Source: Mailhella sp. (GTDB lineage: Bacteria; Desulfobacterota; Desulfovibrionia; Desulfovibrionales; Desulfovibrionaceae). Taken from it: a DNA stretch of 7,756 bases. Every line of letters starts with the position of its first letter. Position 1 is the first letter of the stretch. This document shows, piece by piece, positions 1 through 5,976 of this stretch. The position numbers and the translations under genes are program-made. Under the pieces are notes generated by a model. The model was not told the DNA's origin. It made no database searches and was given only the letters and a program-made list of their open reading frames with translations. Location of the stretch: positions 1 through 7,756 of the forward strand of contig JAFWYI010000243.1 of the NCBI GenBank assembly GCA_017522745.1, given 5' to 3'.

Positions 1-328
1 CCGTGGCGAAGGCGTGAGCCAGAAGTTTTTTCCCTATCCCGTTGTGCCTGTGGGCGGGGAGAACGGAGAGATTGCTCAATTCGCAGTCATGATCGTGCTT
101 TTTCTGCAAGGAGTAATAGCCGACGATGACGCCGTTTTCACGAAAGATGAACATGGGTCGCTGTTCTATATCCAGCTGGTTGAGGAGTTTTTCTTCCGTG
201 GTGGCGAAGCCGGTGAAGCCGGGAGAGTTCTCCGGTGTGAGGGAGAAATCCTTCGCAACGGTAAGAAAACTTTCCGTGATGACGCGTACGCAGTCCGGGA
301 TATCGTCTTTTCTTACGTGTTCTATCAT
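1..328 (-). CDS. GNAT-family N-acetyltransferase, C-terminus cut by window edge
   Basis: The minus strand reads openly from an ATG at 328-326 to the window edge, giving 109 complete codons without a stop. The start MIEHVRKDDIPDCVRVITES resembles the beta1-alpha1 region of the GNAT fold. Residues 58-73 (PMFIFRENGVIVGYYS) fit the central beta hairpin. Residues 87-103 (LSVLPAHRHNGIGKKLL) match motif A, with the acetyl-CoA pyrophosphate-binding R-x-x-G-x-G at R94, G97 and G99. GNAT enzymes move an acetyl group from acetyl-CoA to an amine; the substrate cannot be told from this part. GGAG lies 8 bases before the ATG, which supports the start. The missing end should hold the last strands and the usual Tyr. 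It is separated from the next leftward gene by two terminators, so it is probably transcribed on its own. The family call is firm; the substrate is unknown. Confidence 0.85.
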   Translation of the reverse strand, partial: MIEHVRKDDIPDCVRVITESFLTVAKDFSLTPENSPGFTGFATTEEKLLNQLDIEQRPMFIFRENGVIVGYYSLQKKHDHDCELSNLSVLPAHRHNGIGKKLLAHAFAT

Positions 329-431
329 CGTGCTGGCTCCGTCTGGTAAAAAGCTGAACTTTTTCTGAATGGATAGAATAGAGTGGACGTGACCGCAACT
401 GTACGGAAGGCCAGTTCGCGGTTTAAACATG

Positions 432-468
432 AAAAAGGAGCCGCACCATGAAGGGCGACTCCTTTTTT
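432..468 (-). terminator. Bidirectional intrinsic terminator (distal of two)
   Basis: The arms AAAAAGGAG (432-440) and CTCCTTTTT (459-467) pair perfectly. After one C/A mismatch, CGC (442-444) pairs with GCG (455-457), leaving a loop of about 10 bases. Each strand has a run of five or six T after the GC part of the stem, so it can work in both directions. No rightward gene precedes it, so its useful direction is leftward. There it backs up the terminator at 525-563 and shields the acetyltransferase from the monooxygenase transcript. Confidence 0.75.
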
Positions 469-524
469 ATCGGCGTTATCACGGAAGTCCCAGAATCCTT
501 CAGTAACAAGCCTCGCTCGTGTGG

Positions 525-563
525 AAAAACTGGGCGGAACGGCGAGGGGACGGCCGTTCCACC
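525..563 (-). terminator. Intrinsic terminator of the monooxygenase gene
   Basis: Read on the minus strand, GGUGGAACGGC (563-553) pairs with GCCGUUCCGCC (543-533). This gives an 11-bp GC-rich stem with one U-G wobble (561/535) and a 9-base loop (552-544). After a CAG spacer comes UUUUU (529-525). The stem begins 7 bases past the TGA at 573-571, the usual place for the gene's own terminator. Confidence 0.8.
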
Positions 564-568
564 GTCAA

Positions 569-582
569 GCTCAGGCCTGAGC
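569..582. repeat. 14-bp perfect palindrome over a stop codon
   Basis: GCTCAGGCCTGAGC is self-complementary over all 14 bases. It covers the last codons and the TGA stop of the leftward monooxygenase gene. It is short and could arise by chance in GC-rich sequence. I see no second copy of the full palindrome, only a partial CCTGAG next to it. Confidence 0.4.
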
Positions 583-1686
583 CTGAGAAGAGTTCATAGC
601 GTCGTCGTATTCCTTGTGCAGGGAATCCACGAGATCATGGACGGAAACGATTTCCTTCACGCGGCCCACGTTGGAACCGCAGAACACGAAGCCCTTGTCG
701 AGGTAGCCCTTCATGGCGCTGATGAGGGCAGAGGAGATGCAGTAGGGCGTGGTTTCAGGATCGCAGGTCTTGATGCAGTGGAATACGCACTTGAAGGGCT
801 TACGCTTGCCTTCGCGGGAGGCTTCGATGAACTTGCCGTTCAGGGCGCGGCCGGGCATGCCGACAGGGCTCTGGATGACGGTGATATCATCTTCGCTGGC
901 GTTCACATAGGCTTCCTTGAAGCGGATGTCGGCATCACATTCGTGGGTGGCCACGAAGCGGGTGGCCATCTGCACACCGGAAGCACCGAGTCCGATCATT
1001 TTTGCAATGTCTGCACCGCTGAACACGCCGCCGCCAGCGATGACGGGGATGGCGCGGCCGGCCTTGTCTTCAAGGGCCTTGGCGGCGTCCACCACGCCGG
1101 GGACGAGGTTTTCAAGGGCGAAATTCGCATCCGTGAGGTTCTCGCGGGCAAAACCAAGATGACCGCCGGCCTTGGGGCCTTCCAGCACGAAAGCGTCAGG
1201 CAGGAGACCGGTCTTGGCCATCCACTTCTTGGCAATGAGCGTGGCGGCGCGGCCCGAGGAAACGATGGGTACCAGCTTGGTACGGAATTCCTTCTTGGTG
1301 GCTTCGCAGGTATCCTGGTAGAGCTTGGGCAGATCCATGGGCAGACCGGCCCCGGAGAAAATGACGTCGGCCCCGGCCTCTACGGAGGCGCGTACCAGAT
1401 CGGCAAAGGTGGTGAGAGCCACCATGATGTTCACGCCGATGATGCCAGAGGTCATGCTCTTGGCTTTTTCTATTTCACGGCGCAGAGCGCGCACGTTGGC
1501 TTCGATGGGGTTGGAGACCACGTCTGCTTCACGCATGCCGACCATAGCACCGGCAATGACGCCGATACCGCCTTCATTGGCTACGGCAGAAGCCAGACGG
1601 GAAAGAGAAATGCCGACGCCCATGCCGCCCTGAACGATGGGGGTGGTGGCCGTCAGGTCGCCTATCTTCAACACTGGGAAAGACAT
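571..1686 (-). CDS. Nitronate monooxygenase / 2-nitropropane dioxygenase family flavoprotein
   Basis: This 371-residue protein has the FMN-binding TIM-barrel pattern of the nitronate monooxygenase / NAD(P)H-dependent flavin oxidoreductase family. PIVQGGMGVGIS (16-27) is the N-terminal flavin loop. GPKAGGHLG (170-178) carries H176, aligned with the catalytic His of the family. IPVIAGGGV (213-221) and GASGVQMATRF (234-244) are the phosphate-binding strands and loops. In the family, FMN oxidises alkyl nitronates; related proteins are FabK-type enoyl-ACP reductases or of unknown substrate, so the exact reaction is open. No signal peptide is seen, so it is probably cytosolic. The C-terminal part has a Cys cluster (C300, C304, C308, C316, plus C336) not needed for the classical reaction. 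GGAGG (1702-1698) lies 11 bases before the ATG, a rather long spacing, within an inverted repeat. A terminator follows 7 bases after the stop, so the gene looks monocistronic. Confidence 0.9.
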   Translation of the reverse strand: MSFPVLKIGDLTATTPIVQGGMGVGISLSRLASAVANEGGIGVIAGAMVGMREADVVSNPIEANVRALRREIEKAKSMTSGIIGVNIMVALTTFADLVRASVEAGADVIFSGAGLPMDLPKLYQDTCEATKKEFRTKLVPIVSSGRAATLIAKKWMAKTGLLPDAFVLEGPKAGGHLGFARENLTDANFALENLVPGVVDAAKALEDKAGRAIPVIAGGGVFSGADIAKMIGLGASGVQMATRFVATHECDADIRFKEAYVNASEDDITVIQSPVGMPGRALNGKFIEASREGKRKPFKCVFHCIKTCDPETTPYCISSALISAMKGYLDKGFVFCGSNVGRVKEIVSVHDLVDSLHKEYDDAMNSSQAQA

Positions 1687-1712
1687 AGAGAACTATACCT
1701 CCGATCTCTATG
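1684..1712 (-). promoter_or_regulatory. Start-codon hairpin in the monooxygenase leader
   Basis: CATAGAGA (1684-1691) and TCTCTATG (1705-1712) are perfect 8-bp inverted arms with a 13-base loop. In the leftward mRNA the 3' arm contains the AUG start (1686-1684), so the start codon would be base-paired. The whole GGAGG Shine-Dalgarno (1702-1698) sits in the loop. The structure is seen directly. A role in translation control is inference, and the arms could instead be a DNA operator just inside the transcript. Confidence 0.5.
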
Positions 1713-1748
1713 GAAAGGGAGAGCGGACATGCCGCGGAAACTTACGGG

Positions 1749-1789
1749 AAGGCTCTGAACGAGAGCCATGGGGCAATGTAAAGGCTCTG
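1749..1789 (-). repeat. Direct repeat with inverted copy between, allowing two exclusive hairpins
   Basis: AAGGCTCTG occurs at 1749-1757 and again at 1781-1789, with the inverted copy AGAGCC at 1762-1767 between them. In leftward RNA, GGCUCU (1767-1762) can pair either with the later AGAGCC (1756-1751, 5-base loop) or with the earlier one (1788-1783, 15-base loop), but not both. A further small hairpin, GCGG/CCGC, lies at 1723-1735. Together these suggest a structured leader for the monooxygenase gene. It matches no riboswitch class I can recognise. Confidence 0.4.
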
Positions 1790-1808
1790 GGGATTTATGG
1801 CAAGTATC

Positions 1809-1817
1809 TGATATAAT
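1809..1817 (+). promoter_or_regulatory. Extended -10 element facing phoH
   Basis: TGATATAAT is an exact match to the extended -10 consensus TGnTATAAT, with TATAAT at 1812-1817. No good -35 lies at the usual distance (1789-1794 is GGGGAT), which extended -10 promoters can tolerate. It would start RNA near 1824, about 220 bases before the phoH start. The region is AT-rich, so chance matches are possible. Confidence 0.35.
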
Positions 1818-1868
1818 TTTGCTTTATTAACGGATAAGATTCTTAATCAATAAAAACAGTGTGTTAGT

Positions 1869-1886
1869 TTTGACTTTAAAATCAAA
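1869..1886. promoter_or_regulatory. Near-perfect 18-bp palindrome, candidate operator
   Basis: TTTGACTTTAAAATCAAA equals its reverse complement except for one mismatched pair, giving TTGAC-N6-ATCAA. The 16-base span with 5-base arms and N6 matches the half-site spacing of CRP/FNR-family operators. The classical FNR box has a shorter gap, so it is not a standard FNR site. It overlaps the TTGACT of a candidate rightward promoter, where a bound protein could block RNA polymerase. It lies about 180 bases from both flanking starts. Confidence 0.35.
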
Positions 1887-1898
1887 TTTAAATTAGAT
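1870..1898 (+). promoter_or_regulatory. Candidate sigma-70-type promoter for the phoH operon
   Basis: TTGACT (1870-1875) matches the -35 consensus at five of six positions. After 17 bases comes TTAGAT (1893-1898), a weak -10; TAGATA one base later is about equally weak. The element sits in the most AT-rich part of the window, directly upstream of the rightward operon. The -35 overlaps the palindrome at 1869-1886. It competes with the extended -10 at 1809-1817, and I cannot choose between them. Confidence 0.35.
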
Positions 1899-2034
1899 AT
1901 GTGATTTTTTTAGATTTTTTTTATTCCCGATGAACACGGTGTCCGTTTTTCGTCCGAAATTTGCGTGTGTGGACTCTTTACTTCTTTTAGCGTATTTAAA
2001 AACTTCAGGCCGCTATGCGGTAGTACGGAAAAAC

Positions 2035-2038
2035 AGGA
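2035..2038 (+). promoter_or_regulatory. Shine-Dalgarno that decides the phoH start
   Basis: AGGA lies 7 bases before the GTG at 2046. The open frame extends back to a GTG at 1965, but that codon has no purine-rich site before it. A TTG at 2040 is only one base past the AGGA, so it is excluded. A small hairpin, CCGC-TAT-GCGG (2010-2020), lies 14 bases upstream in the leader. Confidence 0.65.
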
Positions 2039-2045
2039 TTTGCAC

Positions 2046-3050
2046 GTGAGATCATCCTTTGCGGAAACGCTGGCCTTTGACGATGCCAGCCTTGCCAGCC
2101 AGCTCTTCGGCCCCTTGAACGCTCACCTCGAACTCATCGCGGATGCGTCGGGAGCCTCTCTCCAAACGCGTGGAACCGAACTCACGGTGAGCGATCCGCG
2201 CCCGGAACAGCGCGAGCTCCTGCTCAACCTGTTCACGCAGGGCTATGGGCTTCTGCGCTCCGGGCATACCGTTCGCGGAGAAGATCTGCTGCAGGGCTAC
2301 GAGGCTCTGCTCCGCGACCGCAGGGCGGACATCAGCAAGATGTTCCGCGAAGCCAGTGTCATCGTTTCCCCGCGCAAGAGCATCCTTGCCCGCAATACGT
2401 CGCAGCGTCAGTACATGGAGCTTCTGCGTCGTAACGAACTCGTGTTTGCCACCGGTCCTGCGGGTACAGGCAAGACCTATCTTGCCGTGGCCATGGCCAT
2501 ATCCATGCTGGCGGCCAAGCGAGTGAAGAAGATCGTGCTTACGCGGCCTGCCGTGGAAGCCGGCGAGAAGCTGGGCTTCCTTCCCGGCGATATGGAAGAT
2601 AAGGTGAATCCCTACCTGCGCCCCCTGTACGATGCGCTGAGCGATATGCTCGGTCCGCAGGGCTTTGCGCAGAAGCAGGAGCAGGGCATCATCGAAGTGG
2701 CCCCTCTTGCCTTCATGCGCGGCCGCACGCTCAACGATGCGTTCCTCATCCTCGATGAAGCCCAGAACACCACACGTGAACAGATGAAGATGTTCCTCAC
2801 ACGTATGGGCTTCGGTTCCCGCGCCGTCATCACCGGTGACGTCACGCAGATAGACCTGCCGCCCATACATCGCGCCTTCCTGCGCGACGGCGAGAGCGAA
2901 GGAGAGACCCGCTCCGGTCTCGTTCATGCTCTTCAGGTACTGAAGGACGTTCGCGGTGTGGCCATCCATCATTTCCACAGCTCCGATGTGGTCCGCCATC
3001 CGCTGGTCGGACGTATCGTTGAAGCCTACGATATGTATGAAAAAAACTAA
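2046..3050 (+). CDS. phoH: PhoH family ATPase (YbeZ-like)
   Basis: From GTG 2046 this is a 334-residue protein, normal for the chromosomal PhoH/YbeZ group. The N-terminal 100 or so residues fit the family's KH-like region. The P-loop GPAGTGKT is at 137-144. KIVLTRPAVEAGEKLGFLPGD follows at 162-182, a family hallmark. Walker B is FLILDEAQNTT (233-243), and the VITGD motif is at 261-265. RHPLVGRIVEAY (317-328) is the typical C-terminus. Family members are cytosolic, RNA-linked ATPases; in other bacteria YbeZ partners the endonuclease YbeY, which is encoded two genes downstream here. The gene is first in a tight operon, and its last 14 bases overlap the start of the HD phosphodiesterase gene. 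The stop codon lies between two runs of seven A. The family call is very secure; the cellular role is inferred from homologues. Confidence 0.95.
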   Translation: MRSSFAETLAFDDASLASQLFGPLNAHLELIADASGASLQTRGTELTVSDPRPEQRELLLNLFTQGYGLLRSGHTVRGEDLLQGYEALLRDRRADISKMFREASVIVSPRKSILARNTSQRQYMELLRRNELVFATGPAGTGKTYLAVAMAISMLAAKRVKKIVLTRPAVEAGEKLGFLPGDMEDKVNPYLRPLYDALSDMLGPQGFAQKQEQGIIEVAPLAFMRGRTLNDAFLILDEAQNTTREQMKMFLTRMGFGSRAVITGDVTQIDLPPIHRAFLRDGESEGETRSGLVHALQVLKDVRGVAIHHFHSSDVVRHPLVGRIVEAYDMYEKN

Positions 3051-5397
3051 AAAAATATCCCCTGTGAGCGTAGCCCAGCTCTTTGGGCACATCCGCTCCA
3101 TGGTGCTGCACCACCATCATGAATGGGGTCTGCTGTCTCTGGCGGCGGCGCTCGTGCTGCTGTCCCTGCTCTGTGCCATACAGCCCGGGCGCGCGACCCG
3201 CGTCGTGTATCCTGCCGGCGAGATAGCCGCGCAGGACGTGATTGCCGACCGTGACCTTCTGGTGGAAGACCCGCAGGCGACCCAGCTCCGCCGCGACCGT
3301 GCGCTGGCGCTTCAGCCCATGGTCTTCGACCTTGATAAGAAGGGGCTGGAGCGTTTCCGGCAGGAAAGCCTCGGCCTTCTGGATGATATCAACAAGCGCG
3401 GGCTCGACGATGCGGGGCTTGAGATAGTCCGCCTCGGATTCAACGAACGGCATCTTTCCGATGTCTCAGGGCGGGCCTTCCGCACGCTGGCGTCGGCTCC
3501 TGTTCAGGAATACCTGCTGAACAAGCTGATCCCGTGGATGGAGTCCACGCTGTCCAACGGCGTCATCGCCGATATGCGCCAGCTCGCCAATACCGATAAC
3601 GCCGCCATCGTGCGCGATCTCGACAGCGGTACCGAAGTGCTTCGTACGCAGGCCGGCGGCTTGAGCGACCTTCGCATGTTCAAGGTGGCACTGGGTCGTA
3701 AACTGCGCGCGGAGACCGGTCTCAAGTCCAGCACCAAGGTCATGCTTCAGGAAGTCATGCCGCTGATGGTGGTCCCTACGCTGGCTGTGAATCAGGAAGT
3801 GACTAATCAGCGCAACGCGGACATGCTGGCCGCCGTGGAACCGGTATTCTACAAGGTGCAGACCGGCGAGGTGCTGGTTCGCGCTGGTGATATGGTCACC
3901 CATGAACAGCAGCTCAAACTGCAGGCGCTGTTCCGCGCGGCTCCCGATCTGGTGGACCTTTCCGTGTTCAGCGGCTGTCTGCTGCTGGGCTTCTTCCTTC
4001 TTCTGGGGTTGTTCATCACGCCCAGCGGCGTCAAGGGGACGGTACTCCGCACCAAGGATCAGCACCTCATAGCGCTCCTGCTGGTCGGTTTCGGCGGGGC
4101 TGCGTGGGGCCTGATGTGGTTGCTTTCCGCCATGTCGTCGGTCTCCGCTGCGCATATCCTCGCGTTTGCATTCCCTGTTGCTGGCGGAACTGGCCTTGCG
4201 GCGCTTATCTTTGCGGCGCGGCGTTACTGTACCGTGGGACTTCTGCTGTCCTTCTTCGTCACGCTCATTTTCCGCGGTGACCTTGCGCTGTTCTTCTTCT
4301 ACTTCATGTCGTCCATGACGAATACGTGGCTGGTCCTTCGGGCACAGAACCGTCAGGACGTCGTATGGGGCTGTGTGCCGCTCTTCCTGTGGATGACGCT
4401 TACCGGCATAGGTGCCGCGCTGGCCATGCACATCGAGCTGACACAGCTTCCGCTCCTGCTCATAGCGCTGTTCGCCAATGCGGTGGTCTCGCTGTTCCTG
4501 CTTTTTGCGCTCAGTCCGGTCATCGAGATGATGATGGGCTACACCACGCGTTTCCGCATGATGGAACTCATGAATCTTGAGCATCCTCTGCTGCAGGAAC
4601 TCATGATGAATCTGCCCGGCACCTATCATCACTCGCTGGTGGTCTCCAACCTTGTGGAAGCCGGAGCCGGGGCCATCGGTGCCAACAGCCTGCTGTGCAA
4701 GGTGGCCGCCCTGTATCACGACATCGGCAAGATCTCCCGCCCGGAATACTTCGTGGAGAATCAGTTCGGCGGCCCCAATCCGCACGATAAACTCTCTCCT
4801 GCCATGAGTGCGCTCATCCTGTTCGCGCACGTGAAGCAGGGTGTGGAACTGGCAGAGGAATACCGCCTCGGCCGTGAGATCAGTGATGTCATCCAGCAGC
4901 ATCACGGTACGCGCGGCGCTATGTATTTTTATAATAAAGCCGTGCAGATGGGCGAGAATCCTGATCTGCAGGACTACTCCTATCCCGGTCCTCGTCCGCA
5001 GAGCAAGGAAGCCGCGCTCGTCATGCTGGCAGATGCGGTCGAAGCCTCCAGCCGCCTGCTGGTCGATCCTACGCCTGCCCGCATCCGCGCCCACGTGACC
5101 AAGATAGTCAAAGGCGTATACGCGGAAGGACAGCTCGATGAATCCGACCTCACGTTCCGTGACCTGAACAAGCTCATCGAACAGTTCGTGCGTATTATCA
5201 CCGGGCAGTTCCATCAGCGCATAGCCTATCCTGACGCTCAGAAGCCCAAGCCTAAGCCCAAGGAAGAGGAGAAAGTGGAAGCGTCTGCCGATGACGCCGA
5301 GGAATTGAAAGTGGAATGGGTGGTGGAACGTTCCTCCGCTGGAGTCATGCCTTCCTCGTCCGTTGGTGGAAAGTCATCACCGGAGAGCAGGGCATGA
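3037..5397 (+). CDS. pgpH: Seven-transmembrane HD phosphodiesterase, PgpH/YqfF family (c-di-AMP hydrolase)
   Basis: This 786-residue membrane protein has the PgpH architecture. A short Lys-rich cytosolic start with four His (25-28) precedes the first membrane segment (about 31-50). An extracytoplasmic 7TMR-HDED-type region follows (about 51-305), then seven hydrophobic segments (about 309-328, 343-364, 369-392, 398-412, 415-430, 443-463, 470-493). The cytosolic HD domain spans about 515-680. Metal-ligand candidates are H531/H532 in GTYHHS, H561-D562 in HDIGK, H598, H622/H623 in QQHHGT, and D666 in LADAVEA; none is lost. Listeria PgpH and homologues cut cyclic di-AMP to pApA on the inner face of the membrane. 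The C-terminus (about 735-786) is a charged, Lys/Pro- and Glu-rich tail without clear structure. ATG 3037 was chosen because it gives a charged start before the first membrane segment. No strong Shine-Dalgarno precedes it, so coupling to phoH is likely. Substrate specificity is inferred from the family. Confidence 0.92.
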   Translation: MKKTKKISPVSVAQLFGHIRSMVLHHHHEWGLLSLAAALVLLSLLCAIQPGRATRVVYPAGEIAAQDVIADRDLLVEDPQATQLRRDRALALQPMVFDLDKKGLERFRQESLGLLDDINKRGLDDAGLEIVRLGFNERHLSDVSGRAFRTLASAPVQEYLLNKLIPWMESTLSNGVIADMRQLANTDNAAIVRDLDSGTEVLRTQAGGLSDLRMFKVALGRKLRAETGLKSSTKVMLQEVMPLMVVPTLAVNQEVTNQRNADMLAAVEPVFYKVQTGEVLVRAGDMVTHEQQLKLQALFRAAPDLVDLSVFSGCLLLGFFLLLGLFITPSGVKGTVLRTKDQHLIALLLVGFGGAAWGLMWLLSAMSSVSAAHILAFAFPVAGGTGLAALIFAARRYCTVGLLLSFFVTLIFRGDLALFFFYFMSSMTNTWLVLRAQNRQDVVWGCVPLFLWMTLTGIGAALAMHIELTQLPLLLIALFANAVVSLFLLFALSPVIEMMMGYTTRFRMMELMNLEHPLLQELMMNLPGTYHHSLVVSNLVEAGAGAIGANSLLCKVAALYHDIGKISRPEYFVENQFGGPNPHDKLSPAMSALILFAHVKQGVELAEEYRLGREISDVIQQHHGTRGAMYFYNKAVQMGENPDLQDYSYPGPRPQSKEAALVMLADAVEASSRLLVDPTPARIRAHVTKIVKGVYAEGQLDESDLTFRDLNKLIEQFVRIITGQFHQRIAYPDAQKPKPKPKEEEKVEASADDAEELKVEWVVERSSAGVMPSSSVGGKSSPESRA

Positions 5398-5894
5398 GCG
5401 GGAATATCCGGGTGTCCATGCTCCGTCCCTGCCGCTTCTGCCGTATGGAGTGGAAGACATGGATGACGCGTATGATGGAGGCGGCATCGCAGGCGTCCAT
5501 GCTCCCAGGGCAGGGCTTCGGGCCGCGTGGTGACGATGATACCGCGGGGCGTTCCCCTGAGGAGCTGGATGTGGAACTCATTGTGGCGGGCGACGGCGAT
5601 ATCGCAGCGGTCAATGCCAGAAATCTGGGATGCACTGGCCCCACGAACATCCTGAGCTTTCCCGGGGATGGTGAGAGCCTCGGCACGCTTTTTCTGAGTG
5701 CTGATACCATGGAGCGCGAAGCCGTGCTGTACGGACAGGACGTGGAAGTCCATGCCCGGCGGCTTCTGGCGCATGGGATGGGGCATATCATGGGTTTCGA
5801 CCATAGCCCCGAGATGGATGATTTCTGCGTCTATCTTGAGGAATCCTGCCTTCCTGACGGGACGGATGACGGAAGTGAGGATTTTGGCTCTTGA
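5394..5894 (+). CDS. ybeY: Endoribonuclease YbeY (16S rRNA maturation), divergent active-site neighbourhood
   Basis: ATG 5394 overlaps the stop of the preceding gene as ATGA. GGAG (5382-5385) lies 8 bases upstream, giving a 166-residue protein of normal family length. The zinc site [11 protein letters not shown] (127-137) keeps all three His (127, 131, 137) of the family pattern H-G-x-x-H-x-x-G-x-[10 protein letters not shown] (83-90) and [15 protein letters not shown] (96-110) match conserved YbeY segments. YbeY is a single-domain metalloprotein involved in 16S rRNA 3'-end processing and 70S quality control. Two departures stand out. The Arg that precedes the PTN motif in E. coli YbeY (YRGKD-x-PTN) is replaced, the local sequence being NLGCTGPTN. 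The Asp of the usual LGDI is Thr98. The Asp/Glu-rich C-terminus (155-164) is short and acidic. The identification is secure; whether it is fully active is open. Confidence 0.93.
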   Translation: MSGNIRVSMLRPCRFCRMEWKTWMTRMMEAASQASMLPGQGFGPRGDDDTAGRSPEELDVELIVAGDGDIAAVNARNLGCTGPTNILSFPGDGESLGTLFLSADTMEREAVLYGQDVEVHARRLLAHGMGHIMGFDHSPEMDDFCVYLEESCLPDGTDDGSEDFGS

Positions 5895-5976
5895 CGTCCG
5901 GCTCTGTGTAGTTCAATCTGAACAGTCCTTTCGCAAGCAAGAGGCTATGCCTCATACAAATTATTTCGGAGATTTC

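Noticed and set aside
348..364. AAAAAG-CTGAA-CTTTTT hairpin upstream of the acetyltransferase
   Set aside because: It has only one G-C pair, so the stem is too weak to argue for a terminator or attenuator.
370..398. Minus-strand promoter for the acetyltransferase (TTGCGG, 17 bases, TATCCA)
   Set aside because: Both boxes match the consensus poorly; similar matches arise often by chance.
448..1758. Long rightward open frame (436 codons) opposite the monooxygenase gene
   Set aside because: Its product is low-complexity and rich in Gly, His and Ala, with no recognisable domain. It begins inside a terminator hairpin and mirrors a clear flavoprotein gene with a ribosome site on the other strand.
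1803..1830. Minus-strand promoter for the monooxygenase gene (TTAATA, 16 bases, GATACT)
   Set aside because: Each box matches only four of six consensus positions in a very AT-rich stretch. It would start RNA near 1796 and include the repeat leader, but I cannot separate it from chance.
1869..1886. Classical FNR box
   Set aside because: The arms TTGA/TCAA are separated by 8 bases rather than the 6 of the FNR consensus, so only a broader CRP/FNR-type spacing can be claimed.
1965..2045. Earlier GTG start for phoH, adding 27 residues
   Set aside because: No Shine-Dalgarno precedes it, the added residues are not PhoH-like, and the region carries leader-type sequence and a hairpin. GTG 2046 has AGGA at 7 bases.
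3466..5214. Long leftward open frame (582 codons) opposite pgpH
   Set aside because: The product is His-, Gln- and Arg-rich with no family pattern. It is a by-product of GC-rich codon use in the real gene, as are the leftward frames opposite phoH (2052-3101) and era (5788-6894).
5891..5919. Internal promoter for era starting with TTGACG
   Set aside because: The -35 is good, but the sequence 17 bases on (CAATCT) is a poor -10, and the TTGA overlaps the end of ybeY.
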